Below, piece by piece: positions 24,784-35,428 of a stretch of DNA of 64,000 bases (position 1 is the first letter of the stretch; every line of letters begins with the position of its first letter). Made by a program: the position numbers and the translations under genes. The notes under the pieces were generated by a model, which did no database searches, had not been told where the DNA came from, and saw only the letters and a list, made by a program, of their open reading frames with translations. The DNA comes from Conus ventricosus. Taxonomy: Eukaryota > Mollusca > Gastropoda > Neogastropoda > Conidae. The stretch spans positions 87,110,673 through 87,174,672 of the forward strand of contig CM031607.1 of NCBI GenBank assembly GCA_018398815.1. The letters are read 5' to 3'.

Positions 24784-25384
24784 ACACACACACCCGTCCC
24801 ATTTTTTTTCCCCGCTGTGAACGAATTTTGCAACTGTGTACGGTCTAGCCATTGTTGCCTGTCAGTCAAGTAGGAAAAGAGCACATAGCACGTGCAGCGC
24901 GTGTGAAGGCTACGTGTAAGTCTGCATGCATGCCGTGCGGATGTGCGCGAGGTGATGATGTTTTTCACCTGCATCTGTAGCTTTGTTTGTCTGTCTGTCT
25001 GTCAGCCACATAACGCAAACATTATACTTCCGATTTCGATAAAACTTTGTAGGAAGATGGACAGTGGGTCAAATAGAAGGCCATAGCATTTGGGGGCAGT
25101 ATTTGGGTCAGAGGACGGATTTAAGCTCTGCTCAACCTTAGCCACACTTCTCCCGAAAGCGCTTCTTGTTTCTTTCTTTGTTTGGTGAATTCTTTGTTAT
25201 TGTAACACAGCCTGAACCCTTAAACATCTGCTGACGCACTCAACACAAAAAAACGTACACACAAGTATAAGAGCTGCGTGACGCAAGGGAGGTTATTTCT
25301 GTCTCTTCGGCGATGGTCGTGATACCTTTCTGAGCCTTCAGAGCAATGTTTTCCGTTGTTGTTCTTCCATTTCCCTGTTAACGC
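24481..25384. other. non-genic stretch with 37-base poly-C
   Basis: No gene recognised. Poly-C at 24747-24783. The part around 24985-25165 resembles an old dispersed repeat, but no second copy is seen in the window. Confidence 0.55.
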
Positions 25385-25509
25385 GTTTTGTAACCCTTCC
25401 CTCACCATCCCCCGCCCCTTCCCCCACCATCCCCCGCCCCTTCCCCCACCATCCCCCGCCCCTTCCCCACCATCCCCCGCCCCTTCCCCCACCATCCCCC
25501 GCCCTTCCC
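25385..25509. repeat. CCATCCCCCGCCCCTTCCC minisatellite, about 5 copies
   Basis: Tandem 24-25-bp units of pyrimidine-rich CCATCCCCCGCCCCTTCCCC. Confidence 0.9.
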
Positions 25510-25524
25510 CAATGCATACACACA

Positions 25525-26738
25525 AATATCAATGACTCTCTTTTCAGAACTTTTCTTTTATTGTATGACAGGATCTCCAATTTTATACACACAAATACAA
25601 TGACTCTCTTTTCAGAACTTTTCTTTTATTGTATGACAGGATCTCCAATTTTATACACACAAATACAATGACTCTCTTTTCAGAACTTTTCTTTTATTGT
25701 ATGACAGGATCTCCAATTTTATACAACACAAATACAATGACTCTCTTTTCAGAACTTTTCTTTTATTGTAATGACAGGATCTCCAATTTTATACACACAA
25801 ATACAATGACTCTCTTTTCAGAACTTTCTTTTATTGTATGACAGGATCTCCAATTTATACACACAAATACAATGACTCTCTTTTCAGAACTTTTCTTTTA
25901 TTGTATGACAGGATCTCCAATTTTATACACACAAATACAATAGACTCTCTTTCAGAACTTTTCTTTTATTGTATGACAGGATCTCCAATTTTATACACAC
26001 AAATACAATGACTCTCTTTTCAGAACTTTTCTTTTATTGTATGACAGGATCTCCAATTTTATACACACAAATACAATGACTCTCTTTTCAGAACTTTTCT
26101 TTTATTGTATTACAGGATCTCCAATTTTATTACACACAAATACAATGACTCTCTTTTCAGAACTTTTCTTTTATTGTATGACAGGATCTCCAATTTTATA
26201 CACACAAATACAATGACTCTCTTTTCAGAACTTTTCTTTTATTGTATGACAGGATCTCCAATTTTATACACACAAATACAATGACTCTCTTTTCAGAACT
26301 TTTCTTTTATTGTATGACAGGTTTCCCCAATTTTATACACACAAATACAATGACTCTCTTTTCAGAACTTTTCTTTATTGTATTACAGGATCTCCAATTT
26401 TATACACACAAATACAATGACTCTCTTTTCAGAACTTTTCTTTTATTGTATGACAGGATCTCCAATTTTATACACACAAATACAATGACTCTCTTTTCAG
26501 AACTTTTCTTTTATTGTATGACAGGATCTCCAATTTTATACACACAAATACAATGACTCTCTTTCAGAACTTTTCTTTTATTGTATGACAGGATCTCCAA
26601 TTTTATACACACAAATACAATGACTCTCTTTTCAGAACTTTTCTTTATTGTATGACAGATCTCCAATTTTATACACACAAATACAATGACTCTTTTTTCA
26701 GAACTTTTCTTTTATTGTATTACAGGATCTCCAATTTT
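25525..26738. repeat. 67-bp satellite, 18 copies, AATAAA in each on the minus strand
   Basis: Eighteen units contain GGATCTCCAATTTTATACAC and CAATGACTCTCTTTTCAGAA. Each carries TTTTATTGTA, i.e. AATAAA on the minus strand, the orientation of the METTL25-like gene whose stop codon is about 2.2 kb away. Units differ by single-base indels. Open plus-strand frames are repeat translations. Confidence 0.95.
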
Positions 26739-27221
26739 CGAGGGGAAAAAAAAAGAGAGACACTGGTCTCATAAGACAAGGTTTAATGGTTTACTTTGGC
26801 ACATTGCATTAAACCCTTGAGTAAGCGCTATTTCAAACAGAAACATCAAAACACTCACACTCTGGCGTCTTAGAAACCACACTGATGACACAAACCTGCA
26901 TAACGGTGCTTAGTTTCATTTTGATTGACAGCATACCACATGCAGCACATTCAGAAAGTAATGTGCTGTTTTAACAGAAAAATGCAACTTGAATCAAGCA
27001 TAATTTGAAAGATTAGACTTTTGCCTAAACCCTTCAGATATGAGACATTAATTGGTCATGATATCATCATGTTGGAAAGTTTCATTTGCTGTCGTCTTCA
27101 CATTCTGCTTGAAAATGAAAGGGTTTAGCATATGATTTAAAAAAAATGATGTTCTCAAGGCTAAGACAAATATTTGAAAGAACTTTTCTTCAGACTTACA
27201 TGTCAGAAGATGACCCCCCCC

Positions 27222-27252
<31 letters not shown>

Positions 27253-27410
27253 ACCTCCCAAAGCATGGATCAGTCCCAAAATAAAAAAAAAAGACAACCA
27301 CTTTGCTTTCCTGGATTTCAGAGCAGAAAGGGGATATTCAAGCATTGCACATGCTCTTTCTCCAGGCTGACGAACTGGTCGTGACCACAACAGACCTCAT
27401 CATGCACTTG
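26739..27410. other. non-genic; poly-C tract
   Basis: No gene recognised. Poly-C 27214-27238 followed by (CA)n. Confidence 0.55.
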
Positions 27411-27597
27411 ACACTGAGCCAGAGAAAACTACCCTCTCAGATGTTTACCATGCACAGATGACACTGCCCCACACTGAGCCAGAGAAAACACCCTCTCAGA
27501 TGTTTACCATGCACAGATGACACTGCCCACACTGAGCCAGAGAAAACTACCCTCTCAGATGTTTACCATGCACAGATGACGCTGCCCCACACTGAGC
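27411..27597. repeat. about 60-bp unit x 3
   Basis: Three near-identical units contain CACTGAGCCAGAGAAAAC, CCCTCTCAGATGTTTACCAT and GCACAGATGAC. Confidence 0.95.
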
Positions 27598-28589
27598 AGA
27601 AGACAGCCAGCCAGCGGTCCATCATGCAGACATGGAAAACCCTTCTCCTCCGTGACAAAGTCCGTCCTTTAAAGACAAGGGACAGAACTCAGTATTCAGA
27701 TGGGAACCACATCCCAGTCTCTCTCCGACCCACTGTGTGGACCTGATCTTGTCCTTGGCGACTTCTGGCAGCTCCTTCACCTGAACGACAAACTCACCAA
27801 AAGGAAGGCCAGCTGTGTACAAGACCTCGCCAAAGTGGTGAAATCGAACATCTAAGCCTTCCTCCAAGACTTTCCAACTGGGTGAAACACACGCGACCAT
27901 GCATCGACATCAGGGAGAGTACTTTGCCATCAGGGGAGAGTACTTTGCCATCAGGGGAGAGTACTTTGCCATCAGGGGAGAGTACTTTGCCATCAGGGGA
28001 GAGTACTTTGTCATAATCTGGTTCTGATGAGTATTGATGTTGAAAAGAAAATCGTCTGTGCTCAGTGCTTACTAAGCGTCCCTTGTATCACCAACCCATA
28101 ACACATATACTCCTCCCCAAACCCACATATACACAAATATGCATACACTCTCTTCACTCATTCTGGACAACCTGTGAGACAGCTCGCAACAATACGGCTG
28201 CCACACCAGCCTACGTTTTAGATGTTAGATGTTTCACCAGATCCTTCAACAAGTCTAACCAAAACTTCAGTTAGGACCTTGTTTTCATGCTTATCCCCCT
28301 TTCACAACTTCCTGCTGAGTGTTAAGTGTGTGCTGTCACTGTACTGGAATTTCTGGATTGTTGTTTTCTCTGTGTGCAGCGGTTTACAAACGCATTTACA
28401 TACATGAAAATAATACACATACACATGAAAGCCCGTGTTCTCCTACATTAAACAAAGACAGAGCACTTTTACACTAAATTGGGGTCTGAGTGATAATATG
28501 TAAATTTAGAATTTGTATATTCTCCCCTCCAGCTCCTTCACACACACATACCTTAGTTTTGATTGAAAAAAATTATGCACATTTATGAT

Positions 28590-28651
<62 letters not shown>

Positions 28652-28847
28652 GACTGATTTTGATTAAAACTAGTACCATGTCATCCATGAAATTCACATG
28701 TCACCTAATGACATAAAACTGAAGAATCCGACACCCATACATACATACATACAAACACCAGCACGCACACACACACAGAACACTGACACAATATTTTTTC
28801 CTATGAAAATTAAACACTTCAGATTCTGTTGATTATTTTACACACAC

Positions 28848-28884
<37 letters not shown>

Positions 28885-28959
28885 CAAACAACACACACAC
28901 CAACACACACACACACACACACACAACACACACACACAACAGATTCAGAACAGCCCAGA
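27598..28959 (-). other. 3' flank (possible 3' UTR) of the METTL25-like gene, with a 21-bp repeat
   Basis: Follows the stop codon of the METTL25-like last exon on the minus strand. Contains (CA)n at 28842-28940 and 28592-28650, and five copies of the 21-bp unit CATCAGGGGAGAGTACTTTGC at 27910-28013. A 93-codon minus frame (27622-27900) has no motif I recognise. No single AATAAA is obvious before the satellite at 25525-26738. Confidence 0.4.
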
Positions 28960-29061
28960 CTACAAACTGCGCCGTTCCTTCTTGGAGGCGACAATAGCAT
29001 GGCAGCGAGGTGAGGTCACAGGGTCAAACAGGCGAACCAGGAAAGCATTCTCTACACAGTC
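28960..29061 (-). CDS. METTL25: METTL25-like, last coding exon
   Basis: 34 codons including the stop. The acceptor is TTTTTACAG, and the exon opens in phase 0 with DCVENAFLVRLFDPVTSPRC and ends KKERRSL-stop. The LFDP-x2-SPRC block is the conserved C-terminus of METTL25-type proteins. It joins in frame to the preceding exon (31342-31196), which ends ...LLEQ. The segment holding this acceptor and the exon's first part is tandemly repeated twice just upstream (29081-29248). (TG)n starts about 20 bases after the stop codon on the coding strand. Confidence 0.82.
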   Translation of the reverse strand, partial: DCVENAFLVRLFDPVTSPRCHAIVASKKERRSL

Positions 29062-29250
29062 CTGTAAAAAGACATTCAAGCAAGGCAGTGAGGTGAGATC
29101 ATTGGGCAAACAGACAAACCAGGAAAGCAAGCATTCTCCACACAGTCCTGTAAAAAGACATTCAAGCACGGCAGTGAGATGAGATCATTGGGCAAACACA
29201 CAAACTAGGAAGGCATTTTCCATCCAGTCCTGTAAAAAGACATTCAAGTA
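28993..29250 (-). repeat. tandem triplication of the last METTL25 exon's 3' splice site region
   Basis: Units of 82-88 bp end at 29080, 29166 and 29248. Each has TTTTTACAG and a GACTG(T/G)(G/A)T(A/G)GA exon-like start on the minus strand. The copy at 28993-29080 is part of the real exon. The other two, if spliced to, would give DCVENACFPGLSVCPMISP... or DWMENAFLVCVFAQ followed by early stops. Confidence 0.85.
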
Positions 29251-30575
29251 TGGCAGCAAGGTGAGGTCCATCATGTGCCAGGTCCACCAGACCAGTCAAC
29301 CAGCCTGCCTGACTGCCTGCCTGCATGACTGTCTGACTGCCTGCCTGCATGACTGCCTGCCTGCCTGACTGCCTGCCACCTCCACCTCCTCCTCGCCTTT
29401 CCTTCCTACACACATTCATCTACCTTTCTGTCATTTACCCATGATATCCATCACACAGTTTCAGTATGTATCTCCATGCCACTCTATCTGTGGGATGGTT
29501 TGGACAGGAAGTCACAGCAAGACATGTGTATTTCAAACATCCACACCAGCACACCCCTGATGTCGCACCACTGCAGGACAAGAATCTTGCCCCCTGCAAG
29601 TCTGCTGGACAATGAAAGGCATTTCCTGGCTCTCAGAGCAACGCTGAAGCCATCACAGGTGTCTGTGAGTTTGTGTCGAAGTGGTTAACGATCAGCAAGT
29701 CCAAGTGGACTGCTGCTGGATGGACACTGGGCACCTGGACAGGGAGGCTTGCTCGCACAGGCCCAGCAGCCAACCCGTTGAAATCATCAACAGGCCTGGT
29801 GGACGGTGTCCTGCATAGGTTGCAGTAGAGCAGGTGCCAATAAGCACCACGGAACTGACTCAGCTGCTGTGCATCTTCAGTGGGTGGTCCCATGGCGGCC
29901 TGACACCGACAGCTCCTGTGGGCACCAGCATTGACAGAGGCAGTGACTGCAGTTGACTGTGGCTGCATGTGTGAGTGTGAGGAAGGAGAGGAAGCGTGGA
30001 AGGGATAGGGTGGGGGATGGGGGAAGCTGAACGAAACCACTTGAAATTCAAACATGATCATCTGAAACCAAGAGCCGTTGTTCAACACGAACATCCAACA
30101 TGTTCACAAACAGGTTTTTCATGAGCATAGTGTGACAGCATAATTCACGATAACAAGATTCAGAACAGTTCAGAGAGAAAAAAAATCTGAGAATGAGTGG
30201 ATCTATTGTTGCACATGTGCCTATGCACTGAACCAGAACACACCCACCATGACACAACAGGGAGGAGAGGGGATGGGTGGAGACATGGGGTGGGCCCGTG
30301 AGGCTGGTAGCCCTGCACTTGGATGTAGAGACAGCATTTGACTGCGTCATGCCATTCTGAATCTTGCCAGCTAATCTTGTTTGTTTGTTGTTTGATGTGT
30401 GTATTTGTTTAAGGTAAATGTATAGGGAATTAAGTGCGCTAGGCATTTAGTTTTTAATAGTAACTGAAAACAAAAGAGTTCTGTTGATAAATTGATGCAA
30501 AACAAAACATCCAAACACACACCCCTACACATATCCATACCCACATGAACACACAGACACATATACAAAACCCAC

Positions 30576-30728
30576 CCACACATACACACACCACACACAC
30601 GCGCACACACAACACACACAACACCACACACACACACACACACACATACACACACACCACACACATACACACATCACACACACACACACACACACACACT
30701 ACACAACATACACACACACACATCACAG

Positions 30729-30771
<43 letters not shown>

Positions 30772-30864
30772 GACACACACACACACACACAACATACACA
30801 GATCACACAACACACACCACACACACACAGCACACACACACACACACACACACAACACACAACA

Positions 30865-30908
<44 letters not shown>

Positions 30909-30925
30909 CACACACCACACACACA

Positions 30926-30966
<41 letters not shown>

Positions 30967-31062
30967 ACACACACAACACAACACACACACACACACACAC
31001 ACACTCACAGACACACACACACACACACACACACACAACACACACACACACACACAACACAC

Positions 31063-31098
<36 letters not shown>

Positions 31099-31159
31099 AC
31101 ACACACACACACACACAACACACACACACACACATACACACACACACACACACTACACA

Positions 31160-31190
<31 letters not shown>
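30576..31190. repeat. 615-bp interrupted (CA)n directly after a METTL25 donor
   Basis: On the coding (minus) strand the donor GTAGGT runs straight into TGTGTGTG. Interruptions (CACACAACACAC, CTCACAGACAC) recur but with no fixed higher-order period. Confidence 0.95.
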
Positions 31191-31195
31191 CCTAC

Positions 31196-31342
31196 CTGTT
31201 CCAGCAGGTACACCAGCCTGTCCAGCAGCACCACTGTCTCCACCACAGGGGCCAGTGTGGCCCTCAGCTGGAAAAAGGCGGCCATCTTCCTCTCCATGTG
31301 GCAGTGCTGGGCGTGGAACTCCCTCAGCTCCTCCTCTGTCGC
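31196..31342 (-). CDS. METTL25: METTL25-like, penultimate exon
   Basis: 49 codons, phase 0 at both ends, with acceptor TTCCAAACAG and donor CAG/GTAGGT. It encodes ATEEELREFHAQH, then MERKMAAFFQLRATLAPVVE and TVVLLDRLVYLLEQ. The LAP-x2-E(T/S)-x2-LLDRL block is a hallmark of the METTL25/METTL25B family C-terminal region. It links in frame on both sides (from ...NISGCE, to DCVENAF...). Confidence 0.88.
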
Positions 31343-31400
31343 CTGTTTGGAACCAAAGTTCTTGGGCTTTCTTCAGTCTGCCCGGGATGATGTATACATT

Positions 31401-31760
31401 CTAGAACTTGCAAAGTGAGGCGACTGCAGGCGGAGATCTACACAAATCTTGAAACTTGAAGTAATACATCCGCGCCGAATGTGAACAAAACACATCACAA
31501 AACAAGACACGACGCGTTTTGACCTCTTGGGCCTTCTTCAGGCAAGATAAACAACAACAGTCAGGACAAGGAAAATGAAGAACGAGTGTTCGCTTGTCTC
31601 GTCAAATTTGCCGCCAGATGGGTGCTGAATCATTTTTCGTTGTCCTGAGTGTTGTTTATTTCGCCTGAAGAAGACCTAAGAGGTTGAAACGCATCGTGTT
31701 TTGTCTTGAGATTCGTTTGTTCTTGTTTGGTGGATGTATCACTTAAACTTTTTAAGATTT
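31401..31760. mobile_element. fold-back (palindromic) element, copy A
   Basis: A head GCGACTGCAGGCGGAGATC (about 31411-31429) is followed by a left arm (31444-31569), a spacer of about 70 bp and a right arm (31640-31760) that is the left arm inverted. Arms share CCTGAAGAAGACCTAAGAGG and GAAACGC. The same family occurs at 57303-57708. The PLE-like look of the CCTGAAGAAG...GAAACGCGTTG motif is a memory-based suggestion only. Confidence 0.75.
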
Positions 31761-32639
31761 GTATAAATTGCAGTTTGACATACGGTTAATATTACTATCC
31801 AGCCGAGAGGGACACAGACGGTACGATTCCCTGCTTGCCGCACGCTCGCGTATAGCGCTCATTCCCTGCCGACGCACATATTTGGCCATTTTTAACTTAT
31901 TTTTACGGTAGCTAGACAACAACTGGCAGTCTTGTGTTAGGTGTAACAGGGAAAGAACAAACACTAACTAATCGAACATAGTTAATTTCAAATCATTTAT
32001 TTTCAATCTGTACACACGACTGTGCGTTGAAAAACATGTCTGACAAGTAGAAAAAATGCTTTGTTTGCATTCTATTCCGTTCTTTTACAACACAAATCAG
32101 AAGATGAAGGGATGGCTGCACTTTCAAACAATTACTTTCCTCTTCTCTTTGAAAGTTTTCTCTCTTTCTATCACTCCTCTCATCACCAGATCCACTTTGT
32201 AACATGATTTCAAGCGCTTCATTGAGCGAGAAATCGCTACCACCCCTTCGCCTGACCGACATTTTTTTCTGGTACAGGAAATGCGTGCGACGCGCGCGCC
32301 GGTGCCCCAGTTTCTTTGTTTCAAAGCTCCTGGGTCAGCCAAGTTCACAATAGGCCACTGAAAGTATGGTCTACAACTCACGCCAACATCCCCAAGACTA
32401 GTTACAGAGCTTATTTCCCTTGGATCATTTTCTGGAAAGTGTAGGATTTTTTTATGTTCCTGTCATTGATAGTGGACGACACGGCAGAATGTACTGTTGT
32501 CCGTCATCTAGACTTGGATAACTCGGCTTGAGGAAAGAAAATCCTGTCCTCACTATTGGATGACTCGGCTGGTAAAGGTGAAAGCTTTTTATTCTGCAGA
32601 ACTGACAGTCACGAGGTCAAACCACTTGTGTGTTCTGAT
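31761..32639. other. METTL25 intron sequence, nothing recognised
   Basis: Unique-looking intron sequence with no exon or element recognised. Confidence 0.5.
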
Positions 32640-32880
32640 TTTCATCAGTTTGAACCCCTCTTTGTCCTACCAGTACATGGGTACCTGAAACCCTCTTGTC
32701 TACCCAGCAGTACAGGGTCCTGAACCCTCTTTGTCCTACCCAGCAGTTACATTGGGTCATGAACTCTCTTTGCCTACCCAGCAGTACATGGGTACCTGAA
32801 CCCTCTTTGTTCCTACATGGGTACCTGAACCCTCTTTGTCCTACCCAGCAGTACATGGGTACCTGAATCTTGTCAGGAGT
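32640..32880. repeat. about 38-bp minisatellite abutting a SINE
   Basis: About six irregular units of TACCTGAACCCTCTTTGTCC and TACCCAGCAGTACATGGG, with indels. It replaces the tRNA A-box end of the SINE that follows. Confidence 0.85.
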
Positions 32881-32887
32881 TGAAAGA

Positions 32888-33345
32888 GGTTCGAATCCTG
32901 CTGGGGCGCGTTTCGCGTACAGGGGGATTTTTCCACTTGGAGTTAACATTGGTTCTGACTCCATTTCCCATACACTCCTTCGAATGAGACTATAAACTGA
33001 GGTTCGGTGTGTGAACGCACGCATAATATCTTGCACACATGTAAAATCCCATCACCAACTTTTGGAAGAGTAGGCCAGTTTGGCCGTTGGTATGGATGAC
33101 ACGTTACACATAGCATGCACCCTGAAGGAAGTAAGGAAACTGAGTGATCGATATTGAACGATACTGACTGGATGACACGGGAAATGACTGAATGAAGCGC
33201 CAGCTGGCAGCTCTTCAGTTGGCACTGCCCAGGTAGGCAGCCTGTTGTGGAAACAAGTGTTGATTGTAAAGCGCTTAGAGCTTGGTCTCTAGCTGAGAAT
33301 AGGTGCTATATAAGTATTCATTATTGTTATTATTATTATTATGAA
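32888..33345 (+). mobile_element. tRNA-derived SINE, second copy, 5' end lost
   Basis: Keeps the B-box GGTTCGAATC at its left edge, then the same body as the copy at 22483-22945 and the tail TAAAGCGCTTAGAGC...GGTGCTATATAAGTA, followed by (ATT)n (33318-33341). It has about 45 extra bases (GTAGGCCAGTTTGGCCGTTGG region) absent from the other copy, and the A-box half is missing. It lies in a METTL25 intron in the opposite orientation. Confidence 0.85.
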
Positions 33346-34089
33346 GGGGCAAGATGGGCTTTGGACCATAATGAAGAAATACTACCAAGATGTACCAGAC
33401 ACTAATCCAAACCATCAAGCACCTGACTGCAAAGGCCAGAAGTGCAGAACTTGCTCTCTGAGAGACTTGTCCATACGTCAGTCGGAATCTGTCAAGGCCA
33501 TCTCTTATCCACTGCACTGTTTGACATGATCTGGGGAAAACATATCTTGACAGGTGCCCTGGAAGACCATGTTGGCACAGTCACAGCAGTACAGGTGGTG
33601 CTGCTCAGCCCCATAGACATCGTGCCATGTATGGTATGTTTTACTGGTTACACAGTAGGCATAATACACACTTTGAGGGTGTGAAACGTTGAATGTAGTA
33701 GGGGTTCTTGGTATTTTTGTGTTGTTGCAAAAACAATGACACATTTCTTTCTTGAACAAAGTCATTTGAATCTGACAGCAAAACTGTAGCTGTCTTATCT
33801 GCCTTATTATTTATATATAAACAGAGCCATGCATGCACAGAACGTTATCTCTATTTTTTGTATTCTATTAAATAGCATTGCATTGTCTGGTATTGTATTG
33901 TTCTGAAGTGTATTGCATTGTCTCATACCCCACAGAATGGTACTGCATTGCACCATGTTGTAATGCGAATGCGTATAAACCTGTATGAATCTACTCTCTT
34001 GCCTCCACAGCCATATACACTCTCTCACACACTATGAGCGACACACTTCTGATGCAAGCATATTCAAACACAGACACACAAACTCTCAG

Positions 34090-34151
<62 letters not shown>

Positions 34152-34210
34152 ACACACACACTGACTGACTAAAACCAATTCAATTTCAGATTAACTCATA
34201 GTTGTACTCA

Positions 34211-34271
<61 letters not shown>

Positions 34272-34389
34272 TACTGACTGACTGAAACCAACATATTTTC
34301 AGTTTAACTCTGAGTCGCACAGACTTTCAAGAAAACATTATTAAAAGATTGTCAAAATGTATTATAAAAAGGAAAATCTCACATTCACC
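33346..34389. other. METTL25 intron sequence with (CA)n
   Basis: No exon recognised. Two (CA)n tracts (34092-34160, 34208-34267), each followed by ACTGACTGACT and AACCAA, which suggests a local duplication. Confidence 0.6.
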
Positions 34390-34530
34390 AACACACACCG
34401 CACACACACACACCCACACCACACACACACAAACACACTACACACACAAAACAAACACACACATATGTACATACATGCAAAACACACACACACATACAAA
34501 ACGCACACAAACACAACACACACACACCAC

Positions 34531-34570
<40 letters not shown>

Positions 34571-34675
34571 ACACACACACACACAACACACACACACACA
34601 CACACACAAAACACACACACACAACACACACAAAACACACACAAAACACACACACACACACACAAAAACACACAC

Positions 34676-34730
<55 letters not shown>

Positions 34731-34919
34731 TTAACACACACAAACACAACACACACACACACACATACACACACACACACACGGTCACAAAACACAAACA
34801 CACCACACGGTCACAAAACACACACACACACGGTCACAAAACACACACACACACGGTCACAAAACACACACACACACACACACGGTCACAAAACACACAC
34901 ACACACAAACACGGTCCAC

Positions 34920-34956
<37 letters not shown>

Positions 34957-34960
34957 TCAC

Positions 34961-34994
<34 letters not shown>

Positions 34995-35094
34995 ACACAC
35001 ACACACACCCACACACACACACACACGGTCACAAAACACACACACACACACACACACACGGTCACAAAACACACACACACACACACACGGTCAC

Positions 35095-35160
<66 letters not shown>

Positions 35161-35236
35161 ACAAAACACACGCAAACACAACACACACACACAAACACAC
35201 AAACACAACACACACACACACACAAACACAACACAC
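34390..35236. repeat. 850-bp (CA)n complex with CACGGTCACAAAA variants
   Basis: The right half contains about nine copies of ACACGGTCACAAAACACACA spaced by variable CA runs, a higher-order layer on the dinucleotide. It starts about 30 bases downstream (coding strand) of the donor at 35265. Confidence 0.95.
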
Positions 35237-35265
35237 ACTTCACTCTCTTCTCTCTGCCCCCTGAC

Positions 35266-35428
35266 CTCACAGCCGCTGATGTTCCACTTGTGCAGCGCTC
35301 TCCTGACGTAGTCCACAGGGTCGGCAGCGTGTCTGGCCAGCTTGCGCAGCTTCCTCAGGTCCTGGGGCACATGACCAGCCTGCTGTGGATGAAGGCTTGC
35401 ACCAGTGCTCTGGGGTAGTACGTCCTGC
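35266..35428 (-). CDS. METTL25: METTL25-like exon beside the 33-bp array
   Basis: Encodes HVPQDLRKLRKLARHAADPV then DYVRRALHKWNISGCE; the DYVR-(R/K)-x-L block is typical of the family. The donor is GAG/GTCAGG. Two acceptors are possible: TTGCAG before 35428, or GGCAG before 35424. The latter gives 159 bp, phase 0-0, with an uninterrupted frame starting DVLPQSTGASLHP. In another frame the first part reads YYPRALVQAFIHSR, which fits the family's YRA(V/L)xQ block better. A missing base near 35375 may therefore hide the true reading. The first bases of the exon are part of the neighbouring minisatellite unit. Confidence 0.78.

Noticed and set aside
25629..26556. Plus-strand frames of repeated SNFIHTNTMTLFSEL
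   Set aside because: Translation of the 67-bp satellite; the unit is not a multiple of three, so frames break whenever unit length changes.
27622..27900. 93-codon minus frame (MVACVSPSWKVLEEG...) as a small gene
   Set aside because: No family match recognised; it lies downstream of the METTL25 stop in likely 3' UTR or flank, next to short tandem repeats.
30454..31187. Long frames of CVCVCV and HTHTHT at many sites
   Set aside because: Pure translations of (GT)n/(CA)n; no codon structure, no start context, open on both strands.
31661..31700. Hammerhead ribozyme in the fold-back element
   Set aside because: CTGAAGA and GAAA are in place with a pairable stem, but an extra unpaired A and no convincing stem I or III; left as a test, not a feature.
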